A stretch of 64,000 nucleotides of DNA from Acinetobacter sp. TR3 (GTDB lineage: Bacteria > Pseudomonadota > Gammaproteobacteria > Pseudomonadales > Moraxellaceae): NCBI RefSeq assembly GCF_027105055.1, contig NZ_CP114264.1, positions 2,790,001 to 2,854,000 of the forward strand, read 5' to 3'. The position numbers and the translations under genes are program-made. Every line of letters begins with the position of its first letter. Position 1 is the stretch's first letter. Below the pieces are notes generated by a model. It was not told the origin of the DNA, did not search any database, and saw only the letters and a program-made list of their open reading frames with translations. Below are positions 55,028-64,000 of the stretch, in pieces.

Positions 55028-55561
55028 TTATTTCTTCTTAGCTTCTTTACGAAGAATAACTTCATCCGAATAACGAACACCTTTACCTTTATATGGTTCA
55101 GGAGAACGGTATGCACGGATTTCCGCTGCTACTTGACCTAACAACTGCTTGTTTGCTGATTTCAAAATGATTTCAGTTGCAGTTGGAGTTTCCGCTGTTA
55201 CACCTTCTGGTAAAGCGTAGTCAATTGGGTGTGAATAACCTAAAGCAAGGTTAACGACAGTGCCTTTAACTGCTGCTTTGTAACCAACACCAACTAGCTG
55301 TAACTTACGTTCGAAGCCTTCGCTAACACCTTTTACAAGGTTGTTCAATACAGCGCGAGCAGTACCAGCTTGCATCCAAGCATCTTTCGACTCTTTAACT
55401 GGAGCAAGTTGAAGTTTACCTTCTTCCTGTTTTAGCTCGACCAGCGCATGCAGGTTGAAAGACAATGTACCTTTAGTGCCTTTCACTTCGACCTGCCGGC
55501 CGTTCTGAGTAACTGTTACACCATTAGGTACAGTTACTGGGGCTTTAGCCACACGAGACAT
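55028..55561 (-). CDS. rplF: 50S ribosomal protein L6
   Basis: Large-subunit protein of 177 residues with two L6 domains: [12 protein letters not shown] near 27 and [20 protein letters not shown] and [18 protein letters not shown] near the end. Spc operon, between rpsH and rplR. Confidence 0.98.
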   Translation of the reverse strand: MSRVAKAPVTVPNGVTVTQNGRQVEVKGTKGTLSFNLHALVELKQEEGKLQLAPVKESKDAWMQAGTARAVLNNLVKGVSEGFERKLQLVGVGYKAAVKGTVVNLALGYSHPIDYALPEGVTAETPTATEIILKSANKQLLGQVAAEIRAYRSPEPYKGKGVRYSDEVILRKEAKKK

Positions 55562-55574
55562 GAGGAATCACCTA

Positions 55575-55970
55575 TTAAGAAACAAAAGCAATAACTTCAC
55601 CACCAACGCCCGCAGCACGTGCAGCGCGATCAGTCATGATGCCTTTGCTTGTAGAAACAATTGCAATACCTAAACCTTGCTTAACGCTTGGAAGTGCATC
55701 TTTACCGCGATACTGACGTAGACCTGGACGGCTTACGCGTTTCACAGTTTCAATAACTGGTTTGCCTTCGAAATATTTTAACGTAATAGTCAAAGTAGCT
55801 TTTGCATCTTCTTGAGCAACTTCTACATTTGAAATATAACCTTCTTGTTGAAGAACGTTTGCAATAGCAACCTTCAACTTAGAAGAAGGCATAGAAACAA
55901 CTTGTTTCTTTGCCATTTGAGCGTTACGAACACGCGTTAACATGTCGGCAACGGTATCTTGCATACTCAT
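55575..55970 (-). CDS. rpsH: 30S ribosomal protein S8
   Basis: Central-domain 16S rRNA binder of 131 residues. It starts [20 protein letters not shown] and ends with the S8 signature [20 protein letters not shown]. In E. coli S8 is the repressor of the spc operon, binding near rplE; whether that holds here is not shown by the sequence. Confidence 0.98.
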   Translation of the reverse strand: MSMQDTVADMLTRVRNAQMAKKQVVSMPSSKLKVAIANVLQQEGYISNVEVAQEDAKATLTITLKYFEGKPVIETVKRVSRPGLRQYRGKDALPSVKQGLGIAIVSTSKGIMTDRAARAAGVGGEVIAFVS

Positions 55971-55982
55971 TATAGTCGCTCC

Positions 55983-56288
55983 TTACCAGCTTGCTTTAAC
56001 AACGCCTGGTACATCACCCTGCATTACTGTATCGCGTAATTTGTTACGGCTTAAACCGAACTTACGGAAGTAACCATGAGGACGACCAGTTAAACCACAG
56101 CGGTTACGAAGACGTACTGGAGATGCATTACGTGGTAATGCTTGTAACTTCATCATCGCTTCGAAACGTTCTTCATCAGATGCATTTACGTTTGCAATCG
56201 TTGCTTTTAATTCAGCACGTTTTGCAGCGTATTTAGCAACTGTCTTTTCGCGTTTCAATTCGCGATTAATCATACCTTTCTTAGCCAT
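55983..56288 (-). CDS. rpsN: 30S ribosomal protein S14
   Basis: The 101-residue, zinc-free form of S14, with [20 protein letters not shown] near 55 and the end [20 protein letters not shown]. The long form lacks the CxxC zinc ribbon. Spc operon between rplE and rpsH. Confidence 0.98.
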   Translation of the reverse strand: MAKKGMINRELKREKTVAKYAAKRAELKATIANVNASDEERFEAMMKLQALPRNASPVRLRNRCGLTGRPHGYFRKFGLSRNKLRDTVMQGDVPGVVKASW

Positions 56289-56297
56289 ATCGACCTC

Positions 56298-56834
56298 TTA
56301 TTTGAACGGGAAGCCGAATGCACGCATAAGCGCACGGCCTTCGTCATCGCTACGAGCAGTGGTCGTAATAGTGATATCTAGACCACGGATACGATCAATT
56401 TTGTCAAAATCGATTTCAGGGAAAACGATCTGCTCTTTTAAACCCATAGAGTAGTTACCACGACCATCAAATGATTTCGAAGAGAAACCACGGAAGTCAC
56501 GGATACGAGGGATAGCGATCGAGATCAAACGATCCAAGAATTCGTACATTTGGTCGCCACGTAAAGTAACTTTACAACCAATTGGCCAACCATCACGGAT
56601 TTTAAAACCAGCGATTGATTTACGTGCAAGTGTCACAACTGGTTTTTGACCAGCAATGAGTTGCATATCAGCAACAGCGCCATCTAATAATTTCTTATCA
56701 GTTGCAGCTGCGCCTACACCCATGTTAAGAGTGATTTTCGTGATGCGAGGAATATCCATCACATTCTTAACGCCAAGTTCTTCTTGTAACTTCGCTTTAA
56801 GTTCGTCGTTATAACGTGCTTTAAGTCTGGCCAT
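56298..56834 (-). CDS. rplE: 50S ribosomal protein L5
   Basis: 5S rRNA and P-site tRNA contacting protein of 178 residues with [20 protein letters not shown] near 25, [20 protein letters not shown] and [20 protein letters not shown] near the end. Confidence 0.98.
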   Translation of the reverse strand: MARLKARYNDELKAKLQEELGVKNVMDIPRITKITLNMGVGAAATDKKLLDGAVADMQLIAGQKPVVTLARKSIAGFKIRDGWPIGCKVTLRGDQMYEFLDRLISIAIPRIRDFRGFSSKSFDGRGNYSMGLKEQIVFPEIDFDKIDRIRGLDITITTTARSDDEGRALMRAFGFPFK

Positions 56835-56849
56835 CGCCTATTCAACCTA

Positions 56850-57167
56850 TTACTTCGCTACCGCCACTGATTCACCATTTGATTTATAAACACGAGTTTT
56901 CGCGCCATCAATCACTTGGTAACCAATACGGTCAGCCTTTTGGGTTGTAGCATTAAAAATTGCCACGTTTGAAATATGAAGCGTTGCCTCTTGAGTAACG
57001 ATACCGCCTTCAGCGCCAGTTACACGGTTTGGCTTTTGATGCTTCTTCACTAAGTTAAGACCTTCGACCTTAACTCGATCTTCAGAAACAGACAAAACAA
57101 CACCTTGTTTGCCTTTTTCTTTACCTGCGATCACAATTACTTGATCGCCTTTTTTAATCTTAGCCAT
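56850..57167 (-). CDS. rplX: 50S ribosomal protein L24
   Basis: Assembly-initiating large-subunit protein of 105 residues, with the KOW motif [20 protein letters not shown] at the N-terminus and [14 protein letters not shown]. It is nine bases after rplN. Confidence 0.98.
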   Translation of the reverse strand: MAKIKKGDQVIVIAGKEKGKQGVVLSVSEDRVKVEGLNLVKKHQKPNRVTGAEGGIVTQEATLHISNVAIFNATTQKADRIGYQVIDGAKTRVYKSNGESVAVAK

Positions 57168-57176
57168 GATTGCCTC

Positions 57177-57545
57177 TTATAAAACTTCAGGAGCCAATGA
57201 AATGATTTTCATGAACTGTTCAGTACGAAGTTCACGAGTCACTGGTCCGAAGATACGAGTAGCAATCGGAGCTTTGTTGTTGTTCAAAATAACAGCTGCG
57301 TTATCGTCGAAACGAATAACTGAACCATCTGGACGACGGATGCCGAATTTTGTACGTACAACTACAGCATTCATCACGTCACCTTTTTTAACACGTGCGC
57401 GCGGAATTGCTTCTTTTACAGTAACTTTAATAATATCGCCAACTGAAGCATAACGACGGTGTGAACCACCAAGTACTTTAATACATTGTACGCGGCGTGC
57501 ACCACTGTTGTCTGCTACGTCGAGCATACTTTCGGTTTGAATCAT
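57177..57545 (-). CDS. rplN: 50S ribosomal protein L14
   Basis: Large-subunit protein of 122 residues that opens the spc operon: [20 protein letters not shown], then [20 protein letters not shown] and [20 protein letters not shown]. The 92 bases before it carry a long hairpin at the S10/spc junction. Confidence 0.98.
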   Translation of the reverse strand: MIQTESMLDVADNSGARRVQCIKVLGGSHRRYASVGDIIKVTVKEAIPRARVKKGDVMNAVVVRTKFGIRRPDGSVIRFDDNAAVILNNNKAPIATRIFGPVTRELRTEQFMKIISLAPEVL

Positions 57546-57564
57546 TGCCCTACTCCAAAACCGA

Positions 57565-57622
57565 GCATCACCGGTCGCAATTTCGAAAGGCTCAAAGAGT
57601 ACTCGAAATTGTCCGATGATGC
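57565..57622 (-). promoter_or_regulatory. Long hairpin at the S10/spc operon junction
   Basis: In the rpsQ-rplN gap, GCATCA pairs with TGATGC and, inside it, CGG with CCG and AATTTCGA with TCGAAATT. On the minus strand, TTGCAT and TACTCT with a 17-base gap also fall inside it, resembling a weak promoter. Only a short T run (TTTT) follows, so it may be an attenuator, processing site or promoter rather than a full terminator. Confidence 0.55.
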
Positions 57623-57637
57623 AACAAGAACGTCTAA

Positions 57638-57895
57638 TTACTCAGCAGCTGCTTCAACGACTTCCACTAAAGTCCAAGCTTTAGTTTTAGAAATTGGGCG
57701 GCTTTCTTTGATGGTCACTAAGTCGCCAGTTTTAGCAACATTGTTCTCATCATGAGCGTGTAATTTAGTTGAACGGCGGATTGATTTGCCGTACAACGGG
57801 TGTTGAACGCGGCGTTCAATAAGCACAACAATAGACTTGTCCATTTTGTCACTTACAACTTTGCCGGTTAACGTGCGGACTGTTTTTTCACTCAT
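57638..57895 (-). CDS. rpsQ: 30S ribosomal protein S17
   Basis: Primary binder of 16S rRNA, 85 residues, with the OB-fold signature [20 protein letters not shown] and [20 protein letters not shown]. Last gene of the S10 operon. It overlaps rpmC by four bases. Confidence 0.98.
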   Translation of the reverse strand: MSEKTVRTLTGKVVSDKMDKSIVVLIERRVQHPLYGKSIRRSTKLHAHDENNVAKTGDLVTIKESRPISKTKAWTLVEVVEAAAE

Positions 57896-58089
57896 TGTCC
57901 GTTCCCCTGTTTTTCGGTAAGGAGTGTCTTGATACGAGCAATTGTCTTACGAGCAATTTGCACTTCATGCGATTTGCCTAATTGACCAGTTGCTTTCGCC
58001 ATACGAAGACGGAATTGGTTAAGCTGTTGCTCATCAAGCAAAGCTTTCAACTCTTCTACCGACTTTTCACGTAGATCTTTAATTTTCAT
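57892..58089 (-). CDS. rpmC: 50S ribosomal protein L29
   Basis: Exit-tunnel protein of 65 residues, two helices, with [20 protein letters not shown] and [15 protein letters not shown]. It overlaps rplP by one base and rpsQ by four, so translation is coupled. Confidence 0.98.
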   Translation of the reverse strand: MKIKDLREKSVEELKALLDEQQLNQFRLRMAKATGQLGKSHEVQIARKTIARIKTLLTEKQGNGQ

Positions 58090-58502
58090 TACATCACCGT
58101 CCGAGTCACGATAGTGGTTTTAAACGGGAGTTTAGCTGCAGCTAAAGCAAAAGCTTCACGCGCTAACTCATCGCTAACACCTTCAATTTCGTACAGGATC
58201 TTACCTGGCTGAATCTGACAAACCCAGTATTCCACGCTACCTTTACCTTTACCCATACGAACTTCTAATGGTTTTTCGGTAATTGGTTTGTCTGGGAATA
58301 CGCGGATGAAGATTTTACCACCACGTTTAATACGACGGCTAATGGTACGACGTGCAGCTTCAATCTGACGCGCAGTCATACGACCACGTTCAGTTGCTTT
58401 AATTGCAATCGAACCAAATGATACTGTACTACCACGATGCGCTAGACCAGTGTTACGGCCTTTGTGCACTTTACGGAATTTGGTACGTTTAGGTTGCAAC
58501 AT
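58089..58502 (-). CDS. rplP: 50S ribosomal protein L16
   Basis: Large-subunit protein near the A-site, 137 residues: [20 protein letters not shown], then [20 protein letters not shown] and [20 protein letters not shown]. The Arg in the latter region is a known hydroxylation target in some bacteria. Confidence 0.98.
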   Translation of the reverse strand: MLQPKRTKFRKVHKGRNTGLAHRGSTVSFGSIAIKATERGRMTARQIEAARRTISRRIKRGGKIFIRVFPDKPITEKPLEVRMGKGKGSVEYWVCQIQPGKILYEIEGVSDELAREAFALAAAKLPFKTTIVTRTVM

Positions 58503-58505
58503 GGA

Positions 58506-59258
58506 TTATTCTCCCTTGTCAGCAGCACGGTCACCGCGACGACCACGACGCTCTTGACCTTCACCACGACCACGACCGCGTTTAGCTGGACGTTCTTCAG
58601 CAGGAGCAGGGTTCATGACTTGTTTCATGCCACCTAAAATCTCGCCACGGAAAATCCAAACTTTAACACCGATCGTACCGTATGTTGTTTCTGCACGCAT
58701 AGTAGCATAGTCGATGTCAGCACGAAGTGTATGCAAAGGTACACGACCTTCACGATACCACTCAGTACGAGCGATCTCTGCACCACCTAAACGGCCAGAA
58801 ACTTCAACTTTGATACCTTTAGCGCCAGCACGCATTGTGTTTTGAACCGCACGCTTCATAGCACGACGGAACATAACACGCTTTTCTAATTGAGAAGCAA
58901 TTGCTTCAGCAACTAAACGTGCGTCCAAGTCAGGGCGATCAATTTCATTGATGCTAACTTGAGCTGGAACACCCATAATGTTGGTGAGTTCGCGCTGTAA
59001 TTTCTCAATATCTTCGCCTTTCTTACCGATAACGATACCAGGACGAGCAGTGCTAATTGTTACTTTAGCAGCGCCTGTAGGACGTTCGATAAGAATATTG
59101 CTTACCATCGCATTCTTAAGTTTTTTAAGCAAAAACTCACGAACTTGAAGATCTTTAAGCAAGTATTCAGCGTATTGTTTCGGACTCGCATACCAGTTAG
59201 CGTTATGACGTTTCACAACACCTAGGCGGATACCGATTGGATGAACCTTCTGACCCAT
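58506..59258 (-). CDS. rpsC: 30S ribosomal protein S3
   Basis: mRNA-entry protein of 250 residues with the KH domain ([24 protein letters not shown] region, near 60-80, with the GKKG loop) and the S3 C-terminal domain ([13 protein letters not shown] [20 protein letters not shown]). The tail of about 30 residues is Arg/Gly-rich ([19 protein letters not shown]), longer than the E. coli tail. Confidence 0.98.
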   Translation of the reverse strand: MGQKVHPIGIRLGVVKRHNANWYASPKQYAEYLLKDLQVREFLLKKLKNAMVSNILIERPTGAAKVTISTARPGIVIGKKGEDIEKLQRELTNIMGVPAQVSINEIDRPDLDARLVAEAIASQLEKRVMFRRAMKRAVQNTMRAGAKGIKVEVSGRLGGAEIARTEWYREGRVPLHTLRADIDYATMRAETTYGTIGVKVWIFRGEILGGMKQVMNPAPAEERPAKRGRGRGEGQERRGRRGDRAADKGE

Positions 59259-59259
59259 A

Positions 59260-59592
59260 TCAAACCCCTACCTTAACGGTGATGTGACAAGTACGCTTAG
59301 TAATACGATCTGCACGGCCTTTAGCACGCGGCATGATACGTTTAAGGCTCATGCCTTCATCAACGTAAATCGTAGTTACTTTAAGGTCATCAACATCTAA
59401 GCTGTTGTTGTGTTCAGCATTCGCGATTGCAGATTCAAGTGCTTTTTTAACGAGCACAGCTGCTTTCTTGTTGCTGAAGTTCAAAATGTCTATCGCACGT
59501 GCAACCGACTTACCACGGATCAAATCAGCAACTAAACGTGCTTTTTGTGCCGAGATAGCGGCACCGCGTAATTTAGCAGTTACTTCCATCAT
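59260..59592 (-). CDS. rplV: 50S ribosomal protein L22
   Basis: Exit-tunnel protein of 110 residues with [33 protein letters not shown] and the tunnel-loop region [17 protein letters not shown], where macrolide-resistance changes occur in other bacteria; none is evident here. Double Met at the start. Confidence 0.98.
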   Translation of the reverse strand: MMEVTAKLRGAAISAQKARLVADLIRGKSVARAIDILNFSNKKAAVLVKKALESAIANAEHNNSLDVDDLKVTTIYVDEGMSLKRIMPRAKGRADRITKRTCHITVKVGV

Positions 59593-59600
59593 AGCACCTA

Positions 59601-59876
59601 TTAACGTTTAGACTTCTTATCAACACCGTGACCACGATAGGTACGAGTTGGCGCGAATTCACCCAATTTATGACCAACCATGTGTTCAGTAACAATTACT
59701 GGAACGTGGTTACGGCCATTGTGAACAGAAATTGTTAAACCAACAAAGTCTGGAAGGATCATTGAACGACGTGACCATGTTTTGATCGGCTTACGGTTGT
59801 TAGCAGCAATCGCAGCTTCAACCTTAGCGAACAAATGCGCGTCGACGAATGGACCTTTTTTTAATGAACGAGGCAT
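59601..59876 (-). CDS. rpsS: 30S ribosomal protein S19
   Basis: Small-subunit head protein of 91 residues: [20 protein letters not shown], then [20 protein letters not shown] and [17 protein letters not shown]. All are S19 signatures. Confidence 0.98.
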   Translation of the reverse strand: MPRSLKKGPFVDAHLFAKVEAAIAANNRKPIKTWSRRSMILPDFVGLTISVHNGRNHVPVIVTEHMVGHKLGEFAPTRTYRGHGVDKKSKR

Positions 59877-59889
59877 TATTCAGATTCCC

Positions 59890-60714
59890 TTACTTGACGC
59901 GACGGTCGCGAATAATCATCTTAGTCGTACGCTTATTGGTACGTGTCTTGTACCCTTTAGCTTTTTGACCCCATGGACTTACAGGTTGAATACCTTTACT
60001 ACGCCCTTCACCACCACCGTGTGGATGGTCTACTGGGTTCATCGCCATACCACGAACGGTAGGACGAATACCACGCCAGCGCGCAGCACCAGCTTTACCC
60101 AATGAACGAAGGTTGCTTTCTTGGTTAGAAACTTCACCAATTACAGCACGACATTCAACGTGGACTTTACGCATTTCACCAGAACGTAAACGAACGATAG
60201 CGTAAGAACCATCACGACCCAACAACTGAACTGAAGTACCAGCAGAACGTGCTAATTGAGCACCTTTACCGATTTTAAGTTCAAGGTTGTGAAGTGTAGA
60301 ACCGATTGGCATATTGCGAAGTGGTAAGCAGTTACCTGGACGAATTGGAGCATCGTTACCAGATTGAACTTTATCACCAGCACGTAAGCCTTTAGGTGCA
60401 ATGATGTAACGACGTTCACCATCAGCATATTTCAATAAAGCAATATGAGCTGTACGGTTAGGATCGTATTCGATGCGCTCTACAGTCGCTGGAATACCAT
60501 CTTTGTTACGTTTAAAGTCAACAATACGGTAGTTTTGCTTATGACCACCACCCACGTGACGTGTAGTGATGTGACCATTATTATTACGACCACCAGTACG
60601 TTTTTTAGCTTCTACCAACGGTGCATAAGGAGCGCCTTTGTGAAGATGGTCATGAACCACTTTCTCTACAAAGCGACGTCCTGGAGACGTTGGCTTACAT
60701 TTTTGAATTGGCAT
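59890..60714 (-). CDS. rplB: 50S ribosomal protein L2
   Basis: Peptidyl-transferase-centre protein of 274 residues with TPGRRF-like [19 protein letters not shown] and the highly conserved [19 protein letters not shown], including the essential His. S10 operon. Confidence 0.98.
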   Translation of the reverse strand: MPIQKCKPTSPGRRFVEKVVHDHLHKGAPYAPLVEAKKRTGGRNNNGHITTRHVGGGHKQNYRIVDFKRNKDGIPATVERIEYDPNRTAHIALLKYADGERRYIIAPKGLRAGDKVQSGNDAPIRPGNCLPLRNMPIGSTLHNLELKIGKGAQLARSAGTSVQLLGRDGSYAIVRLRSGEMRKVHVECRAVIGEVSNQESNLRSLGKAGAARWRGIRPTVRGMAMNPVDHPHGGGEGRSKGIQPVSPWGQKAKGYKTRTNKRTTKMIIRDRRVK

Positions 60715-60725
60715 AATTCTCGTCC

Positions 60726-61046
60726 TTATTCCGCTGCGTTTTCAGCGGTATCGCCCAAGTCAGCCATTTCTACATCTTGGCCAGCTTTCAGGGTGACGTA
60801 TGCTTTTTTCACATCAGAACGACGTCCTAATGTTTTACCAAAGCGTTTTGTTTTACCTTTAGTGATCGTTGTATTGATTTTTACAACTTCAACACCAAAG
60901 AGCTGCTCAACTGCTTTTTTGATTTCAAGTTTGTTTGCATTTAATGCAACTTTGAACACTTGAACACCAGCAGTATCACCTAAAACTTGTGCTTTTTCTG
61001 AGAATACTGGTCCTAATAGGACTTGATAGATACGTTCGTTGTTCAT
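60726..61046 (-). CDS. rplW: 50S ribosomal protein L23
   Basis: Exit-site protein that docks trigger factor (tig at 6372), 106 residues. [20 protein letters not shown] and [20 protein letters not shown] are typical. It overlaps rplD by four bases. Confidence 0.98.
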   Translation of the reverse strand: MNNERIYQVLLGPVFSEKAQVLGDTAGVQVFKVALNANKLEIKKAVEQLFGVEVVKINTTITKGKTKRFGKTLGRRSDVKKAYVTLKAGQDVEMADLGDTAENAAE

Positions 61047-61645
61047 CCGAGTTCTACCTCAATTTTCTTAGCAGCAGCTACAGACATTACAACTTTATCA
61101 AATGCGATCAAGCTAACAGGATCAATAGCAGTAGCATCAACCACATCAACGTGTGGAAGGTTGCGAGCTGCAAGATACAAGTTCTCATCTACAGCATCTG
61201 TAATGATCAATGCGCGAGTTGCATTCAAGTCTGTAAGTTTTGCAAGCAAGTCTTTAGTTTTTGGAGCTGCAACAGCAAACTCTTCAACCAATACAAGACG
61301 ATCTTGGCGAACAAGTTCAGCTAAGATACATTGCATTGCACCGCGATACATCTTACGGTTTACTTTTTGAGACCAATCTTGTGGGCGAGCAGCAAAAGTT
61401 TTACCACCACCAACCCAGATAGGGCTACGAATAGAACCCGCACGAGCGCGACCAGTACCTTTTTGACGGAATGGTTTTTTACCACCGCCAGAAACGTCTG
61501 CACGTGATTTCTGAGCTTTCGAACCTTGACGACCACCAGCTAAGTAAGCTGTAACAACTTGGTGTACAAGCGCTTCGTTAAACTCACGTCCGAAAGCAAC
61601 TTCAGACAATTCAACAGCAGAGCCGGAAACAGTTTTTAAATTCAC
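61043..61645 (-). CDS. rplD: 50S ribosomal protein L4
   Basis: Large-subunit protein of 200 residues, with the tunnel loop region [20 protein letters not shown] and [13 protein letters not shown]. In E. coli L4 also represses the S10 operon through the rpsJ leader; the long leader upstream of rpsJ here could serve the same purpose. Confidence 0.98.
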   Translation of the reverse strand: MNLKTVSGSAVELSEVAFGREFNEALVHQVVTAYLAGGRQGSKAQKSRADVSGGGKKPFRQKGTGRARAGSIRSPIWVGGGKTFAARPQDWSQKVNRKMYRGAMQCILAELVRQDRLVLVEEFAVAAPKTKDLLAKLTDLNATRALIITDAVDENLYLAARNLPHVDVVDATAIDPVSLIAFDKVVMSVAAAKKIEVELG

Positions 61646-61656
61646 AGTATTTCCCC

Positions 61657-62295
61657 TCAGGCCTTGATGGTAGGACGTACAATAACGTCACCATTCGTTG
61701 CACCAGGAACAGCACCTTTAACAACTAAAACAGAACGTTCAGCGTCAATAGATACAATTTCAAGACCTTGAACTGTTACGCGTTCATCACCTAAGTGACC
61801 AGCCATTTTCTTGCCTTTGAACACGCGACCAGGAGTCTGGTTTTGACCTGTAGAACCTAATACACGGTGAGATACAGAGTTACCATGAGTAGCATCTTGC
61901 GTACGGAAATTCCAACGCTTAACACCACCTTGGAAGCCTTTACCTTTTGATTGACCAGTTACGTCAACAATTTGACCAACTGTGAACAAATCAACACCGA
62001 TAGAAGCACCAACTTCACGGCCTTCAAGCTCAGCTTCAGTAACACGGAACTCTTTAACTAAACGACCAGCAGCAACACCCGCTTTCGCAAAGTGACCTTT
62101 CTGAGCGTTAGTTACGCGCGATTCGCGACGTTCACCAGTAGTTACTTGGATTGCTTGATAACCATCAGTTTCAAGTGTTTTGATTTGCGTAATGCGGTTT
62201 GGATCGACTTCGATAACTGTAACAGGTACAGATACACCAGCATCTGTAAAGACGCGAGTCATACCACATTTGCGACCGACTAAACCAATAGCCAT
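61657..62295 (-). CDS. rplC: 50S ribosomal protein L3
   Basis: Large-subunit assembly protein of 212 residues: [20 protein letters not shown] and [20 protein letters not shown] with the Gln methylation region near [21 protein letters not shown] start at 62295 because GAGG lies nine bases upstream; the in-frame ATG at 62301 lies only three bases from it. Confidence 0.97.
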   Translation of the reverse strand: MAIGLVGRKCGMTRVFTDAGVSVPVTVIEVDPNRITQIKTLETDGYQAIQVTTGERRESRVTNAQKGHFAKAGVAAGRLVKEFRVTEAELEGREVGASIGVDLFTVGQIVDVTGQSKGKGFQGGVKRWNFRTQDATHGNSVSHRVLGSTGQNQTPGRVFKGKKMAGHLGDERVTVQGLEIVSIDAERSVLVVKGAVPGATNGDVIVRPTIKA

Positions 62296-62352
62296 GTGCA
62301 TAAACCTCTAAAAAAGCGGCCTAATTAACTTAACGTTAATTAACCGAAAGCC

Positions 62353-62664
62353 TTAACCCAAAGCGATCTGAACATCAACACCAGCAGCAAGATCCAACTT
62401 CATCAATGCATCAACAGTTTTATCTGTAGGTTGAACGATGTCGATCAAACGTTTATAAGTGCGGATTTCGTACTGATCACGAGCGTCTTTGTTGACGTGC
62501 GGTGAAGTAAGAACGTTGAAGCGTTCGATGCGAGTAGGCATCGGGATTGGACCACACACTTGTGCGCCAGTACGCTTAGCGGTTTCTACGATCTCTTGAG
62601 CAGATTGATCAATCAGGCGATGATCAAAAGACTTCAAACGGATACGAATTCTCTGGTTAGACAT
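62353..62664 (-). CDS. rpsJ: 30S ribosomal protein S10
   Basis: Small-subunit head protein and NusE antitermination factor of 103 residues: [20 protein letters not shown], then [20 protein letters not shown]. First gene of the S10 operon. GGAG nine bases before the ATG at 62664 decides the start; a longer in-frame GTG version to 62700 is unlikely. Confidence 0.98.
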
Positions 62665-62781
62665 ACCAGTAAACTCCAAGCCAAAAATATAAAGAATCAC
62701 CCATGACGCACCTCACCTTATTGGTAAGTGTCAAGGGCAGTGAAAATCACTAAGGTCATGATCGATGCCACGACTGTAATG

Positions 62782-62824
62782 CGTTGACTACTTTCTTCGT
62801 AGTGAACGCCCTCCATTTGAGGGT
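62782..62824 (-). promoter_or_regulatory. Structured 5' leader of the S10 operon
   Basis: Two hairpins follow the promoter: CCCTC / GAGGG (62810-62824) and GCGTTcACTAC / GTAGTcAACGC with one mismatch (62782-62810, seven-base loop). The leader is about 160 bases long. In E. coli the S10 leader binds L4 for feedback control; an equivalent role here is inference. Confidence 0.55.
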
Positions 62825-62829
62825 CGCCC

Positions 62830-62858
62830 ATTATAACGATTGTTTAAGTCTTATGCAA
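62830..62858 (-). promoter_or_regulatory. S10 operon promoter
   Basis: On the minus strand, TTGCAT (62853-62858) and a perfect TATAAT (62830-62835) are separated by 17 bases, the optimal sigma-70 spacing. It would start transcription near 62823, about 160 bases before rpsJ. Confidence 0.8.
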
Positions 62859-62890
62859 TTCTTCTTTTATTTTTTTAGTTTTATACTTGA

Positions 62891-63619
62891 TTAAGCATTC
62901 ACCACATACTCTATTGCTCGATTTAGTAATTGATTGCCTTGCTCAAACTTACTTTTAATCGTTTTTTTTAATTCTGCGATTGGCTGAACATATTGACCAT
63001 TAAACACCGCACTATCTTCTTCATTTTCAATCAACAATTGCAAAGCATGTGGTGTCATTTCAGGATGAAATTGAAACCCCAGTACATTGCGCCCAATTTG
63101 ATACATTTGATTTTGACAAACATTATTCTGCGCTAAACGGACTCCTCCACGGGGTATTTCGAAGGTTTCACTATGCCACTGCATAATGTTAATTTTTTCT
63201 GGTATTTGAAAGTAATTTTCGGGTACGTGTGAAACACGACCTACATCCATCCAACCTAATTCTTGATGTTGATTTCGACTCACAGATGCACCGAGTGCAT
63301 TGGCAATCAGTTGCCCCCCTAAACATAAACCAATCGCAGGTTTTCCCGCAGAGAGATAACGTCTTAACCATCTTTTTTCCAATTTTAACCAAGGATAATT
63401 TGCTTCATCATTTACACTCATGGTTCCACCCATAATGATCAGTAAATCAACCTCATCAATATGTGGTAGAGCCTCCAATTCAAGAGGTAAATCAACGGGT
63501 AAAGCAAAGAACTCTGTGGCGGTAATTTTTGCTTGATGTGCCTTTAAATAGTCATAGCAACTGCCAAAACCTTCACCAGCAATGTGCTGAAAATAATGCA
63601 CTCTTAAATGCGACTTCAT
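62891..63619 (-). CDS. Class I glutamine amidotransferase-like protein
   Basis: The 242-residue cytosolic protein resembles stand-alone GMP-synthase-type amidotransferase domains. The triad is visible: nucleophile Cys in GLCLGGQLIANALGA (about 98), and His/Glu in FQFHPEMT (about 180). Early parts are LLIIMGGTMSVNDEANYPWL. Without a synthetase partner its ammonia acceptor is unknown; relatives include gamma-glutamyl-hydrolase-like proteins. It is divergent from the metC-like gene. Confidence 0.85.
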   Translation of the reverse strand: MKSHLRVHYFQHIAGEGFGSCYDYLKAHQAKITATEFFALPVDLPLELEALPHIDEVDLLIIMGGTMSVNDEANYPWLKLEKRWLRRYLSAGKPAIGLCLGGQLIANALGASVSRNQHQELGWMDVGRVSHVPENYFQIPEKINIMQWHSETFEIPRGGVRLAQNNVCQNQMYQIGRNVLGFQFHPEMTPHALQLLIENEEDSAVFNGQYVQPIAELKKTIKSKFEQGNQLLNRAIEYVVNA

Positions 63620-63786
63620 GCGCGTAAACCTATTGTAGTTAGAATGATAATTAGTCTTAGCAAAAATAAAGCCAGTTTTGACTAAAAGCTTTGATTCGTA
63701 ACGATTCTGAACAAAATATGCAAATCACTAGCAGGATTCGATATTTTCTCTTAACCTAAATCATTCTATTAATTTAATTTTGCCCC

Positions 63787-64000
63787 ATGACTAAACAAAA
63801 TAGCTTACAAACCACACTCATTCATGCACCACGCCAAGCTCCCCAATACATAGAAACGATTCAACCTCCCCTATTTCGCGCATCAACGATTATTTTTAAA
63901 ACAACAGCGCACCTTTTTGATCGCCATTGGACTAACCCTTATGATTATAGTTATGGCACACACGGTACACCGACGACGTTTACATTAGGGGATAATATTG
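63787..64000 (+). CDS. metC: Cystathionine beta-lyase-like protein, 5' part
   Basis: Only the first 71 codons lie in the window. They read MTKQNSLQTTLIHAPRQAPQ, then IQPPLFRASTIIF and YDYSYGTHGTPTTFTL. This is the N-terminus of a PLP enzyme of the Cys/Met metabolism family, most like cystathionine beta-lyase, which makes homocysteine from cystathionine. The PLP lysine lies beyond the window. metC rather than another family member is likely but not certain. Confidence 0.75.
   Translation, partial: MTKQNSLQTTLIHAPRQAPQYIETIQPPLFRASTIIFKTTAHLFDRHWTNPYDYSYGTHGTPTTFTLGDNI

Noticed and set aside
60445..61370. Plus-strand ORFs across rplB, rplW and rplD
   Set aside because: Antisense shadows of conserved ribosomal genes.
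62665..62718. Short upstream ORF ([15 protein letters not shown]) overlapping the rpsJ start
   Set aside because: Its stop overlaps the rpsJ start codon, but it has no Shine-Dalgarno site and no clear sign of selection; it could be revisited with ribosome profiling.
63641..63660. Fur-like GATAAT element before the amidotransferase
   Set aside because: Only one hexamer matches, and the flanking sequence does not extend the consensus.
1..64000. CRISPR arrays, prophage or defence islands
   Set aside because: No regularly spaced repeats, integrase or phage structural genes, or known defence proteins were seen; the only mobile element is the IS3 copy.

Overview
The window looks like a core chromosomal segment of an Acinetobacter species (Gammaproteobacteria, Moraxellaceae). 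The evidence is the AT-rich composition, the close fit of the S10-spc-alpha ribosomal proteins to what I remember of that genus, the long type-2 leuA, the piuA/piuC pair, the metX-metW pair and the tig-clpP-clpX order. Assignments rest on reading the translations and recalled family motifs; no database search was run.

Layout. 1-3.3 kb: class I fumarase, an unrecognised soluble protein and a small exported DUF2059 protein. 3.3-7.7 kb (minus): DUF2846 lipoprotein, then tig, clpP and clpX (trigger factor and the ClpXP protease). 7.7-12.5 kb: an iron-uptake locus with a Fur box, a PiuA/Fiu-type TonB receptor, the PiuC hydroxylase and an FMN-dependent alpha-hydroxy-acid oxidase. 12.5-17 kb: leuA behind a leucine-rich leader peptide that no ORF caller would report, then metX-metW and a Sel1-repeat protein. 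17-24 kb: a nuclease-like EEP protein, rdgB, tatABC, a Tat-exported PhoX-type phosphatase, a Tango2/NRDE protein and lgt. 24-29 kb: wrbA-like, yihY-like, an FAH-family enzyme, a YcxB-like protein and a START-like exported protein. 29.1-29.75 kb (minus): three identical tRNA-Arg(ACG) genes and one tRNA-Ser(GCT). 30-39 kb: rnr; a membrane-protein gene whose 3' end is interrupted by a complete 1,238-bp IS3-family element; prlC, yheV, a DMT transporter and a DUF2314-ankyrin protein. 39-49 kb: a large TRAP-type permease, a rhombosortase, a lipoprotein, two paralogous single-span micro-proteins, ygfX-sdhE, an acyl-CoA dehydrogenase, a second DUF2059 protein, a Baeyer-Villiger-type monooxygenase and an orphan ORF. 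49.1-62.7 kb (minus): the unbroken S10-spc-alpha supercluster, rpsJ to rplQ, with secY and rpoA. 62.9-64 kb: a class I amidotransferase and the 5' end of a metC-like gene.

The most interesting regulatory signal is a matched pair of PhoB-like arrays: four TGTC/TGC half-sites at exactly 11-bp spacing upstream of tatA and again upstream of phoX. This suggests that phosphate starvation induces both the Tat translocon and the Tat-dependent phosphatase. The second is the leuA leader, whose 28-codon ORF carries seven leucine codons near its end, five of them in an eight-codon run. The third is the IS insertion, where removing the element and one target copy restores the original C-terminus of the interrupted gene. 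I saw no CRISPR array, prophage or obvious defence island. Most of the window is ordinary core genome.
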